Source: Pseudogemmobacter humi
Lineage (GTDB): Bacteria > Pseudomonadota > Alphaproteobacteria > Rhodobacterales > Rhodobacteraceae
Assembly (NCBI RefSeq): GCF_900609055.1
Contig: NZ_UXAW01000071.1
Span: 56,741 to 120,740, forward strand
Length of the DNA stretch: 64,000 bases
Direction of reading: 5' to 3'
The notes beneath the pieces are model-generated. The model saw nothing but the letters and a program-made list of their open reading frames with translations, did no database searches and was not told the DNA's origin. Below, in pieces: positions 16,281-24,451 of this stretch. Position 1 is the first letter of the stretch; each line of letters opens with the position of its first letter. The position numbers and the translations under genes are program-made.

Positions 16281-17182
16281 CCGCTTACCCGGGAGCCGCT
16301 GTGACGCAGGCCAGGCCGACAGATCCGCTATCGGGCGGTGCTGACGGCGCATGCAGACTGCGGAAGAACTTTTCCGGTGCTCGCCATCTGGTCCGGGCGG
16401 CTCACCCTGGCTGTTGACCGTCACCGGGAACCGACCCGGCCCCGCAGGCTCGCAGCGCTTCGTTGCGCGCCTGCAAAGGCTTCGGCGGGTATCCGGGCCA
16501 ACCGGAAGAAATGGCCCGGATATCATCGCCAAAGTCGCGCGGAGAGGTGAGGAGGATCGGAAAACAGTCCCGGGTGAGCAGGATCAGCCTTTGATCCGGG
16601 CATCGAATGCCCCGATCGTGTTTGCCCGACGATCGGATGAGATGTCTCCCCCCGGTGAGCGCAGCATGGCGAGAGACTTCGACCGGCAGGATGCCGGGGT
16701 TCAGATCCGCATCCTGTCGCAGGCTCTTCCAAACCAGTGGCGTTCAACCCGAGACCACCGGCGCCCGTCGCAGGCAACGAACTCCCGCGCGTATCGACGC
16801 CCGCCTGCCCGACCCTCTGGCGGCCACAAAGCGGATCTCACCGCCGTAACCCGCGCGGAAACCAGGATGCATTGTGCGAACCTGTCCGGCCAACGACCGG
16901 CCGCAGGAGACTTCGACCGCCGGCTCGCCGGGCGCCGGCGCCGTGTCGCCGTGCTGACCGGCTACCCGCGATCCTCCGGTGACACTGCGCCGCCGGTCCT
17001 GAGCGCGCCGGGGCGCTGATCGGGGGGCGCTGATCGGGCGAAGCTGTGAAAGCTCCGCCCCGCGCAGGCGGGACACAGCCCGCCCCGGATTGCCCCCCGT
17101 GCAGGCGCCCGCCCTGCATAAGCCGGAAGCCCCACCCGAGCGGTTCACGAAACCGCCGCCATGCCGGCGACGGCTCCCGGCC
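16281..17182. other. About 0.9 kb without a convincing gene
   Basis: Between the outer-membrane channel and the PRC-barrel gene both strands show overlapping open frames, but these have no ribosome sites, no family resemblance and arginine/proline-rich compositions typical of GC-rich noncoding DNA. The phrase GAGACTTCGACCG occurs twice (about 16674 and 16910). I see no transposase motif, tRNA or terminal repeats. It may be the scar at the edge of the catabolic island. Confidence 0.5.
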
Positions 17183-17551
17183 TTACCAGTAATACGGTAT
17201 CCCGTAGTAATCGTAGGACTTCCGCGCATATTCGTGGTTATCCAGCCAGTCCTGCGGCAGTTCCGGGGCGCCCTCCAGCTGCGCTTTGGTGATGTCGGTC
17301 ACATAGCCGCCCTTGGTCACGTCATAGCTCAGCTTGCGCCAGGGCAGCGGATGCTGGGTGGCGCCAAGGCCAAGGAAACCGCCGAAGCTCAGCACCGCAT
17401 AGGCGATGTTGCCGCTCACCTTGTCGATCATCAGATGGTCGATCTTGCCGAGATGGTCGCCGACCGGGCTGAACACATCGGTGCCGTTCACGTCGGCGCT
17501 GGAAACCATGGTGTGGATCGGGCGCGTGCCCGGGGTCTGTGCCTGTTGCAT
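17183..17551 (-). CDS. PRC-barrel domain protein
   Basis: The 122-residue protein has the PRC-barrel pattern (SADVNGTDVFSPVGDHLGKIDHLMIDKVSGNIAYAVL; then LPWRKLSYD). These small beta-barrels bind partner proteins or RNA, and short versions in alphaproteobacteria are often linked to stress. A tyrosine-rich tail (SYDYYGIPYYW) follows. It stands alone, with AGGAGGATAAG before the ATG. Confidence 0.8.
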   Translation of the reverse strand: MQQAQTPGTRPIHTMVSSADVNGTDVFSPVGDHLGKIDHLMIDKVSGNIAYAVLSFGGFLGLGATQHPLPWRKLSYDVTKGGYVTDITKAQLEGAPELPQDWLDNHEYARKSYDYYGIPYYW

Positions 17552-17648
17552 CTTATCCTCCTGGGGTATCGGTTTCTACCTGAAGGAAACGCGGCAGAGG
17601 CACCTGCTGTTCCCCGCGCGCGCCGTTGCGGCGGAGGATCGCCGGCAT

Positions 17649-18029
17649 TCACCCCCGCCGCGCGTCCAGCCAGGCCCGCACACAGGTGGTGACATGGGCG
17701 AAACGGTCGCCGCCCAGATGCACGCCGCCATACCAGCGGGTGACGACGACGATGTGATCGGTCAGCCCCTCGCGCTCAAGCATGCGCAGGATGATCGCCC
17801 CGGCGCCGCTTTCGCCATCGTCGTTCTTCAGCGGGCCATCGCCGGACAGCAGCACCGCCCAGGAATTATGCGTGGCTCTGGCGAATTTCTTGCCGCGTTT
17901 CAGCGCGGCGAGGAAGGCAAGCGCATCCTCGCGCCCCGCGACGCGCCCGCCCGAAACCGCATAGCGCGAGCCGCGGTCGCGCAGCACGTCGGGCAAAGTG
18001 AAACCGTCTCCGGGCAGATCGTCGGACAT
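17649..18029 (-). CDS. YigZ/IMPACT N-terminal domain family protein
   Basis: The 126-residue protein carries the IMPACT/UPF0029 core: FARATHNSWAV, NDDGESGAGAIIL and VVVTRWYGGVHLGGDRF. Bacterial YigZ proteins usually have a second C-terminal domain; this version has only the first. The biochemical role in bacteria is not settled. Confidence 0.82.
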   Translation of the reverse strand: MSDDLPGDGFTLPDVLRDRGSRYAVSGGRVAGREDALAFLAALKRGKKFARATHNSWAVLLSGDGPLKNDDGESGAGAIILRMLEREGLTDHIVVVTRWYGGVHLGGDRFAHVTTCVRAWLDARRG

Positions 18030-18078
18030 GGCCCTGCATCGCCGCCGGGCGGCGCGGGGTCAAGCCCTCAGCTTCCGG

Positions 18079-18837
18079 TCAGCCGCCGCCGCCAAGCCGC
18101 CGCACCGTGGCCGCGACCACCGCCTGGCGCTCGGCATTGGCGGGATGGCTGCCCATAAAACGGTCGCCCGGATCGGGCAGGCGGCTGAAGAAGGCCGCGC
18201 CGCGCAAGGGATCATAGCCCGCCACCAGCGCGATCTCGGCACCAAGCGAATCCGCCTCCAGCTCGAATTCCTTCGAGTAATGCTGGGCGGCGAGGCCCGC
18301 GCCGATCTCCTGCACGCGCTGCAATTCGGCCCCGCTCAGCCCCGAGGCCTGGCCGAGGATGCCGACGAGGATCGCCCCGGTCGTCGCCTGATCCTGGCGG
18401 CGCGGGATATGGCCGGCGATGTGATGCGCGGCCTCATGGCCCAGAACGAAAGCCAGTTCGTCCTGGTTCCGGGCCATGTCGAGCAGGGCTTTGGTGAAGA
18501 CGATCACCGGACGGCCCTGCGGATCGAGGGTCTGGAACGCATTGGCGGGCTGGCCCGGCTCGTCGTCCACCGCGATGTGGAAATCGCAGCTGCGCCCGCG
18601 CACCTTCTGTTTGCACATGGCCTCGATCACCGGCTCGACCCGCGCCGCCACCGTCATGATCGGCGCGTTTGAAGGCAGGGGCCTGCCCGAGGCGGTCACG
18701 ATCCCCGACCAGGCCGAAGCGGCCGCGGGCGGCTCGCCGGGCACCGCATAGGGCAGCGCGCCGACGCAGCCCGACAGCGCCAGCAAAGCGGCGGGCAGCA
18801 AAGCGCGCAAGGAAGGGATCAGGGAATCGGCGAACAT
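18079..18837 (-). CDS. Lipoprotein M48-family zinc metalloprotease
   Basis: The 252-residue protein begins with a signal sequence ending in a lipobox (LLALSGC), so it is probably a lipid-anchored periplasmic enzyme. The zinc motif HExxH occurs as LGHEAAHHIAGH, with a downstream glutamate in ELEADSLGAEIA, as in BepA/YfgC/LoiP-type M48 peptidases that work in envelope quality control. The protein matches the single-domain form without TPR repeats. Confidence 0.87.
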   Translation of the reverse strand: MFADSLIPSLRALLPAALLALSGCVGALPYAVPGEPPAAASAWSGIVTASGRPLPSNAPIMTVAARVEPVIEAMCKQKVRGRSCDFHIAVDDEPGQPANAFQTLDPQGRPVIVFTKALLDMARNQDELAFVLGHEAAHHIAGHIPRRQDQATTGAILVGILGQASGLSGAELQRVQEIGAGLAAQHYSKEFELEADSLGAEIALVAGYDPLRGAAFFSRLPDPGDRFMGSHPANAERQAVVAATVRRLGGGG

Positions 18838-18973
18838 GCTGCGTGAGATAATCCAGCCGCCCGCATGAGGCCAGCGCCATCGCGCCCGCCCGGGGGGCCG
18901 ATCACATCCCCGTCATCGCGCGGTCGCGCCGAATCCGTTGCCCCCCTGCCCGCGCCGGGCTAGCCTTGGGCGC

Positions 18974-19219
18974 ATGTTCACCATCGAGCACGAATTCGAC
19001 GCCACCATCGTCACCCTCATCGACGAGGGCGAAAGCGAGATGCCGCTGACCGGCGACGTGATCATCCATGCGTTCGAGGAATGCGTGACGATCGAACAGA
19101 CCGATCCCGACACCGACGAGACGATGCGGATCACGCTCTCGACCTCGCAGCTCGCCGATCTGGCGGCGGCGCTGGACCTGCCCGAAGGCAGCTACCGGAT
19201 CGAGCGGCGCGAGGGCTGA
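18974..19219 (+). CDS. Conserved hypothetical acidic protein
   Basis: The 81-residue protein starts MFTIEHEFDATIVTLIDEGE and is strongly acidic, with a predicted mixed beta/alpha pattern and a helical end (SQLADLAAALDLPEGSYRI). I recognise no family with a known function. The coding frame is supported by codon bias and the acidic, soluble composition. It is divergent from the M48 protease gene, 136 bases away. Confidence 0.6.
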   Translation: MFTIEHEFDATIVTLIDEGESEMPLTGDVIIHAFEECVTIEQTDPDTDETMRITLSTSQLADLAAALDLPEGSYRIERREG

Positions 19220-19450
19220 GCGGAGGGGAACACTCGCGCGCCGGACAGGCCGCTCCTGCTATCCCTCGCGGCGGGAACCCGCGTCGTTGCTCAGACCACG
19301 GGAAATGCACCACATAGGCAGTGCCTGAAGAACCCTACCTCCGCAATCCGCCGGGCCGCCGCCATAGCGGACACCCCGAACGGTCTTCGTCCGGGGTCGG
19401 CACCTTCCTCTCCGGCGCTCCGTCCCGGGCGGCCAAAGCGCATTGGGGGC

Positions 19451-19702
19451 TCAGTCGAGGCGAAACAGCTTGTCGCGCGATTTCGCGCCACGGATAAGCA
19501 CGAGGCGACTCTTCGCCACCCCGAGCGCCCCGGCCAGCATAACCCGCGCGGCCTCGGTCGCCTTGCCATCCTCGGGGACCACGGTGACCGAGATGCGGAT
19601 CGGCGCCCCCGGCTCCAGCCCTGCGCGGCGCGCGTTCGGGGTGACACGGACGGCGATCCCGGTCCCCGGGACGGCCAAGGCGCTGAGATCGGGCAGGCTC
19701 AT
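19451..19702 (-). CDS. DUF167 (YggU/UPF0235) family protein
   Basis: The 83-residue protein has the family core IAVRVTPNARRAGLE and VPEDGKATEAARVMLAGALGVAKSRLVLIRGAKSRDKLF. The ATG at 19702 is preferred to far upstream starts because homologues begin just before this core. Function unknown in general. Confidence 0.82.
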   Translation of the reverse strand: MSLPDLSALAVPGTGIAVRVTPNARRAGLEPGAPIRISVTVVPEDGKATEAARVMLAGALGVAKSRLVLIRGAKSRDKLFRLD

Positions 19703-19794
19703 GATCCCCTCCGGCGTTTTCCCGCACCGTTGTCGCCCGCCCCGCCCCCGCGCGCAAGGGCCGGGCCACTCCGTCTTGCTGCCACGTTGCAGGA

Positions 19795-19896
19795 GGGGGC
19801 CCTGCCCCCTCGCGCCTGCGGCGCTCTCCCCCGGGATATTTTCAGACAGAAAATGAGGAAAAGCGGCTCTGCTCATTTTCTGTCTCTAAATATCCC
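19795..19896. repeat. Composite palindromic intergenic repeat, copy 1 (complete)
   Basis: The element has a G/C hairpin (GGGGGC-CCT-GCCCCC, 19795-19809) followed by a long stem-loop. In the stem-loop 19833-19841 pairs with 19888-19896 (GGGATATTT/AAATATCCC) and 19844-19857 pairs perfectly over 14 bases with 19872-19885 (AGACAGAAAATGAG and its complement), leaving a 14-base loop. Related copies occur at 42.4 and 54.0 kb. It lies between the DUF167 gene and the nitroreductase gene. Confidence 0.8.
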
Positions 19897-19989
19897 CGCC
19901 GGAGGCAGCCGACGCCGGCCCGGGATGCAGGCGCTGGCCTGTTTCGCGCCGAGCGCCTAATCTGCCCCCGACCCGAGACGGAGAACACC

Positions 19990-20568
19990 ATGAGCGACCG
20001 AAACCAGCCCGCCCTCGATTTCCTCGCGACCCGGCTGTCGCAGCCCGCGAAGATGTTCGACGATCCGGTTCCCGCGCGCGCGGAACTGGAAGAGATCCTG
20101 CGCCTTGCGCTCAGGGTTCCCGACCACGGCAAGCTGGAGCCCTGGCGGCTGATCGTGCTGGAGCGGGCGGACTTCACCCGGCTCGCCGATCTTGCCGAGG
20201 CGCGGGCGAAGGAGCTGGGTGCCGATCCGGAAAAGATCGAAAAGGGGCGCGGCCAGTTCGACCGCGGGCGGCTGGCGGTGGCGGTGATTTCCTCGCCCAA
20301 AGCCTCGGACAAGATCCCGCTGGCCGAGCAGGTGCTCTCGGCGGGGGCGCTTTGCATGAACCTGCTGACGGTGGCCTGCGCGGCGGGCTGGGGCGCGAAC
20401 TGGCTGTCCGGCTGGCCCGCGCATGACGAGGTTTTCCGCGCCCGCGCCTTCGGCTGCACCGCAGACGAGCGCGTCGCCGGGATCGTGCATATCGCGACCC
20501 CGGGCCGCAGCTTCCCGGATCGCCCCCGCCCCGATCCGGCCCGCGTGGTGCAATGGGGCCTCGGCTGA
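19990..20568 (+). CDS. Nitroreductase-family NAD(P)H-flavin oxidoreductase
   Basis: The 192-residue protein has the nitroreductase pattern: an N-terminal FMN-binding segment (LALRVPDHGKLEPWRLIVLE), VAVISSPKASDKIPLAEQVLSAGALCMNLLTVACAAGWGANW and FGCTADERVAGIVHIAT. It is like YdjA, a short form with a small dimer interface. The physiological substrate is unknown. It is followed four bases later by the membrane-protein gene. Confidence 0.87.
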   Translation: MSDRNQPALDFLATRLSQPAKMFDDPVPARAELEEILRLALRVPDHGKLEPWRLIVLERADFTRLADLAEARAKELGADPEKIEKGRGQFDRGRLAVAVISSPKASDKIPLAEQVLSAGALCMNLLTVACAAGWGANWLSGWPAHDEVFRARAFGCTADERVAGIVHIATPGRSFPDRPRPDPARVVQWGLG

Positions 20569-20572
20569 GACG

Positions 20573-21259
20573 ATGATCCTGCGCGCCTTCCGCGACACGC
20601 TCGGCCAGTTGCGCGAGCCGGAATTCCGCCGCCTCGGGCTGATCGCGCTGGCCCTGACGCTTGCGCTGCTGGTCGCGGCCTATGCGGCGTTTCTGATATT
20701 CCTCGCGTCGATCGGTGACGGAGACGTGGCTTTCGCTGGCAAGGGGCTTGCGGATCTGCTGGGCCTGCGCTCGATCCTCGTCATGCTGATGATGTCGTTT
20801 CTGCTGATGGTGCCGGTGGCCGCCGCTTTCGCCGCGCTGTTTCTGGGCGATGTGGCGGCGGCGGTCGAGGCGCGGGATTTCGCCTGGCTTCCGCCCGCGG
20901 GGCCGCCTGCCCTGCCCGGCGGCCGTCTGCGCCATACCGTCAATTTCATCGGCCTGCTGATTGTGGCAAATGCGCTGACGGGGATGGCGCTGGCGTTCCT
21001 CGGTCCGATGGCGATTGCCCTGTGGTTTCTGGCCAATGGCGGGCTGCTCGGGCGCGAGTACTTCACCCTGGCCGCCGCGCGCCGCTTCCCGCCGGAAACC
21101 GTGGCCCGGCTGCGCGATGCTTCGGTGAGCCGGATCTGGCTGGCCGGGCTGGCGATGGCGGTGCCGCTGGCGGTACCGGTGGTGAACCTGGCGATCCCGT
21201 TCCTCGCCGCCGCCACCTTCACCCGGCTGATGCACCGCAGCGCGGCGGAAGGGCTGTAA
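20573..21259 (+). CDS. EI24-domain (CysZ-like) inner-membrane protein
   Basis: The 228-residue protein has about four to six hydrophobic segments and the EI24/CysZ layout: a first helix pair after FRRLGLIALALTLALLVAAY, the soluble stretch FAWLPPAGPPALPGG, and PMAIALWFLANGGLLGREYF. E. coli CysZ takes up sulfate, but alphaproteobacterial members have not been assigned with certainty. The ATG at 20573 is four bases after the nitroreductase stop, so the two are probably an operon. Confidence 0.75.
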   Translation: MILRAFRDTLGQLREPEFRRLGLIALALTLALLVAAYAAFLIFLASIGDGDVAFAGKGLADLLGLRSILVMLMMSFLLMVPVAAAFAALFLGDVAAAVEARDFAWLPPAGPPALPGGRLRHTVNFIGLLIVANALTGMALAFLGPMAIALWFLANGGLLGREYFTLAAARRFPPETVARLRDASVSRIWLAGLAMAVPLAVPVVNLAIPFLAAATFTRLMHRSAAEGL

Positions 21260-21262
21260 GGC

Positions 21263-21559
21263 TCAACCGCCGCTCTGGCTTTCCTCTTCCTCGGGCGGCA
21301 GCGTGCCGCGGAAGTCGAAGTCGCGCACGGTGATCCAGCCGGAGACGATGATCCCCGCCACCGCTGCCCAGAGCGCGGTGGCGAAGGCGGTCGCGATCAG
21401 CGCGCTGCGGCCGACATTCTCTTTCGCCGGGGCGCTGGCCGGGGTGCCCGGCACGACCTCGCCCGTATCCTGCTGCGTATGGGTGCGCAGCTGGAGCACG
21501 ATGTAGAAGGTCAGGAACCAGATGACCGCATAGAGGACCAGCGCCGAGGTGATGTTCAT
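21263..21559 (-). CDS. DUF1467 family membrane protein
   Basis: The 98-residue protein has two transmembrane helices (SALVLYAVIWFLTFYIVLQL and ALWAAVAGIIVSGWITV) and a short acidic tail. In alphaproteobacteria this gene regularly follows methylmalonyl-CoA epimerase, as here, with a four-base ATGA overlap. Function unknown. Confidence 0.82.
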   Translation of the reverse strand: MNITSALVLYAVIWFLTFYIVLQLRTHTQQDTGEVVPGTPASAPAKENVGRSALIATAFATALWAAVAGIIVSGWITVRDFDFRGTLPPEEEESQSGG

Positions 21560-21960
21560 ACCTGTTCAAGCTCCACGAGGCAGCCGTTGAAGTCTTTGGG
21601 ATGCAGGAACAGCACCGGCTTCCCATGCGCGCCGATCTTCGGCTCGCCGGTGCCAAGGACGCGCGCGCCCTGTTCCTTCAGCCGGTCGCGGGCGGCGAGG
21701 ATGTCATCGACCTCATAGCAGATGTGGTGGATGCCGCCGGCGGGATTCTTCTCCAGAAACCCGGTGATCGGAGAGTTCTCGCCCAGGGGATACAGGAATT
21801 CGATCTTGGTGTTCGGCAGTTCGATGAATACCACCGTCACGCCGTGATCGGGCTCGTCCTGCGGGGCGCCGACCTTCGCGCCGAGAGTATCGCGATACTG
21901 CGCCATGGCCGCGGCAAGATCCGGCACCGCGATGGCGACATGGTTCAGACGTCCGATCAT
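21556..21960 (-). CDS. mce: Methylmalonyl-CoA epimerase
   Basis: The 134-residue glyoxalase-fold protein starts MIGRLNHVAIAVPDL and shows HGVTVVFIELPNTKIEFLYP, GGIHHICYEVDDI and PVLFLHPKDFNGCLVELEQV, supplying the two His and two Glu metal ligands of the family. It interconverts (R)- and (S)-methylmalonyl-CoA in propionyl-CoA assimilation. An upstream in-frame extension lacks homology; ATG 21960 gives the normal length. Confidence 0.92.
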   Translation of the reverse strand: MIGRLNHVAIAVPDLAAAMAQYRDTLGAKVGAPQDEPDHGVTVVFIELPNTKIEFLYPLGENSPITGFLEKNPAGGIHHICYEVDDILAARDRLKEQGARVLGTGEPKIGAHGKPVLFLHPKDFNGCLVELEQV

Positions 21961-22117
21961 CTCATTCTCCCTTGCTCCGATGGCCCTGACGCTTATGCGC
22001 GCGGGGGCGAACGCGGGCAAGGGGCAGGCTGCGTTCAGGGGCGTTAACGCCCCGTTCATCCTGCTGTGCCAGCCTGCAAGGCGCATCCCTGCCCCCGCAA
22101 TCCCCGAGGTATCTGCC

Positions 22118-22816
22118 ATGCCCCGATCCGACGAGATGTCCGCCCTGTTTTCCGCTCCGCCCGTGCCGCAGGCGCCGCTGCCCCTGCGCGGGCTGACCAT
22201 TCTCGCGGTCGAGGACAGCCGCTTCACCAGCGATGCGCTGCGGCTGATGTGCCAGCGCTCGGGCGCGCGGCTGCGCCGGGCCGAGAGCCTCGCGGCGGCG
22301 GTCTCGCATCTGCGGCTCTACCGGCCCGATGTGGCGATCGTCGATCTGGGCCTGCCCGACGGGCGCGGCGAGGATCTGATCCGCAGCCTCTCGGTCGCCG
22401 GGGGGCCGGTGGTTTTCGGCACCAGCGGCGACGCGGGCGGCGGGCGGGCGTCACTCGCCGCCGGGGCGGCCGGGTTTCTGGAAAAGCCGCTGCCGGATCT
22501 TCAGGGCTTTCAGGCAGCGATCCTGTCGCATCTGAGCGACCGGCATCTGCGCGCGCGTCCCTTCCACGCCGGGATCACGCCCGACCCGCTGGCGCTGCGC
22601 GACGACCTGCGCATGGCCGAAGCCGCGCTGGCCCGGCCCGGGGCACCGACCCGCGACTGGCTGCGCGGCTTCCTCTCGGGCCTCGCGCTCCAGGCGCATG
22701 ATCCGGCGCTGGCCGCGGTTTCCGAGGCGGTGGGCAGAGGGCAGTCTGGCAGCGGGATCGGCGCCGTCCTGCGCGACCGGATCGGGCGGACCGAAGCCTT
22801 CCGCGCGGCGGGATAA
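22118..22816 (+). CDS. Response-regulator receiver-domain protein
   Basis: The 232-residue protein has an N-terminal receiver domain at about residues 25-145. The acidic pair is in TILAVEDSRF, the phospho-acceptor aspartate is in VAIVDLGLPDG, the switch threonine/serine region is GTSGD and the conserved lysine is in FLEKPLP. The remaining ~85 residues are helical and match no DNA-binding domain I recognise. No histidine kinase lies nearby, so it is an orphan. It is divergent from mce by 157 bases. Confidence 0.78.
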   Translation: MPRSDEMSALFSAPPVPQAPLPLRGLTILAVEDSRFTSDALRLMCQRSGARLRRAESLAAAVSHLRLYRPDVAIVDLGLPDGRGEDLIRSLSVAGGPVVFGTSGDAGGGRASLAAGAAGFLEKPLPDLQGFQAAILSHLSDRHLRARPFHAGITPDPLALRDDLRMAEAALARPGAPTRDWLRGFLSGLALQAHDPALAAVSEAVGRGQSGSGIGAVLRDRIGRTEAFRAAG

Positions 22817-22961
22817 GATACCGCTGACGGGGAAGATCCGCGCCGGCCGCCGTCAGACAATCGGGGTGTGCGGATCCTCCGCATCAGAGCCCCCGGCAGA
22901 ACGGTCCGATTGCCCTCGCCCGCTTCCACGAAACACGCCAGGGCAATCAGGCCGCGCCTTC

Positions 22962-23690
22962 TCAGCCCTGCAACGCCGGATCCGATCCCGCGCGCACCAG
23001 CCGCGTCAGATCCGAGAGCCGCTCGCGCTGCCGTCCTTCGGCGTCGAAATTCGCGGGCGACAGCCAGGCGCGGAAAGCCTCGGACAGGGCTGGCCATTCG
23101 CTGTCGATCACCGAGAACCAGGCCGTATCGCGGTTGCGGCCCTTGACGATCATGTGCTGGCGGAACAGCCCCTCGAAGCTGAAGCCCAGCCGTTGCGCGG
23201 CGCGGCGCGAGGGGATGTTCAGCGCGTTGCACTTCCATTCGTAACGGCGGTAACCGGCGCGGAAGGCCCAGTCCATCATCAGATACATCGCCTCGGTCGC
23301 CGCCAGCCCCCGCTGCATGGCGGGCGAGAAACAGATGTGGCCGACCTCGATCACCCCCATCTGCGGCGTGATCCTGAGATATGAGGCAATGCCGATGCAA
23401 TGCCCGCCCACCCGGTCGCGCAGCACGAGGAAATAGGGATCCGCGCCGCCTTCGGCCTCTTTGGCCCAGCGGTGATAGGCGCCTGCCGAAACGAAGGGGC
23501 CGTTCGGCATGTAGGTCCACAGCTCGTCATGGCCGGAAAAGGCGGCATAGAGATCGGCGGCGTGAAGGTCGGCCGACAGTGGCTCCAGCCGCACCGCCCG
23601 GCCCTCAAGCACCAGATCGGCGGGCGCGGGCGGCGGGACCCAGCCGGCGACCTCTGGCCCGGGCTTTCCGATTTCGTTCCTGCCGCTCAT
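22962..23690 (-). CDS. GNAT acetyltransferase (RimJ/RimL-like)
   Basis: The 242-residue protein has the RimL-type GNAT fold: VRLEPLSADLHAADLY at the start, IEVGHICFSPAMQRGLAATEAMYLMMDWAF (acetyl-CoA pyrophosphate loop region) and EWKCNALNIPSRRAAQRLGFSFEGLFRQH. It should acetylate an amine on a protein or small molecule; the target is unknown. Confidence 0.85.
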   Translation of the reverse strand: MSGRNEIGKPGPEVAGWVPPPAPADLVLEGRAVRLEPLSADLHAADLYAAFSGHDELWTYMPNGPFVSAGAYHRWAKEAEGGADPYFLVLRDRVGGHCIGIASYLRITPQMGVIEVGHICFSPAMQRGLAATEAMYLMMDWAFRAGYRRYEWKCNALNIPSRRAAQRLGFSFEGLFRQHMIVKGRNRDTAWFSVIDSEWPALSEAFRAWLSPANFDAEGRQRERLSDLTRLVRAGSDPALQG

Positions 23691-23998
23691 CCCGCTCTCC
23701 CCTGGTCGTTCTCCGCCGCCACGCTAGGACGCGGACCTGCGCGCTGCAAGGTGCTGCCCTTCTGGCTTCGCTGCCGGGGCGCAACTGGACCTGGCCCTTC
23801 GCTGCGCTCCCCCCGAAACGAAAGCGGCCTGGACTGCCCGCTCTCCGGGCGTCATGGCCGGCAGCGGATGCGGCGCCCCGCGCGTTCACGCGGAATCTGC
23901 CGGGATATTGCGCGCGGTTTTCGCTGCATCCGCCCTGTCGGGCCGCCTCTTCGCATTCTGACGCCCGGAACGCCCCGGATCAGGCGCTGGCCGCGGCG
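23691..23998. other. Gap of about 0.3 kb with no recognised feature
   Basis: Between the GNAT gene and the DUF1993 gene I see only GC-rich sequence with no ribosome sites, no family-like frames and no strong hairpin. Confidence 0.5.
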
Positions 23999-24451
23999 TT
24001 ACCGGCCGAAGGGAAGCCCGTCGAAATCGGCCCTTTCCAGCGCCACGCCCGCGGCAAGCAGCGCGGCATAGCCGAGGCTCATGTGGAAGAAGAAATTCGG
24101 CAGCCCCCAGAGGAACAGAAATTCCGTCGCCGGCTGCTCCGGCACCGCAGCGCCCTCTGCGTGGCGGATGAGCCGCGCTTCGGCGCCCGTGAAATCGGCC
24201 GGTTTCATCACCCCGAGCAGCGCACGCGCCACCGCGAGGCGGGGGCCAAGCGCCTCGGGCAGGTCGGGCACCTCGCGCCCGGCGAGCGGACAGGCCACCC
24301 GCATGGAAAGGCCCGCCGCAGCGGCGAACTGCTGGCGGGCCGTCATTCCGTCGGCGCCCGGGGCGTCCAGCGCATCCGGCCCCGCGATCGCCACGATGTC
24401 CGCGATGCGGGACAGGTAGTGGCGAAAGACGGGGACCGTGGCCTGGTACAT
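23999..24451 (-). CDS. DUF1993 family protein
   Basis: The 150-residue protein begins [20 protein letters not shown] and has the helical DinB/YfiT-like pattern of DUF1993, including TEFLFLWGLPNFFFHMSLGYAALLAAG near the C-terminus. Function unknown. Its start overlaps the aspS stop by one base, indicating cotranscription downstream of aspS. Confidence 0.83.
   Translation of the reverse strand: MYQATVPVFRHYLSRIADIVAIAGPDALDAPGADGMTARQQFAAAAGLSMRVACPLAGREVPDLPEALGPRLAVARALLGVMKPADFTGAEARLIRHAEGAAVPEQPATEFLFLWGLPNFFFHMSLGYAALLAAGVALERADFDGLPFGR

Noticed and set aside
16351..17019. 222-codon open frame in the gene-free stretch
   Set aside because: No ribosome site, no conserved motif, and Arg/Pro/Ser-rich composition; other frames in the same stretch are equally open.
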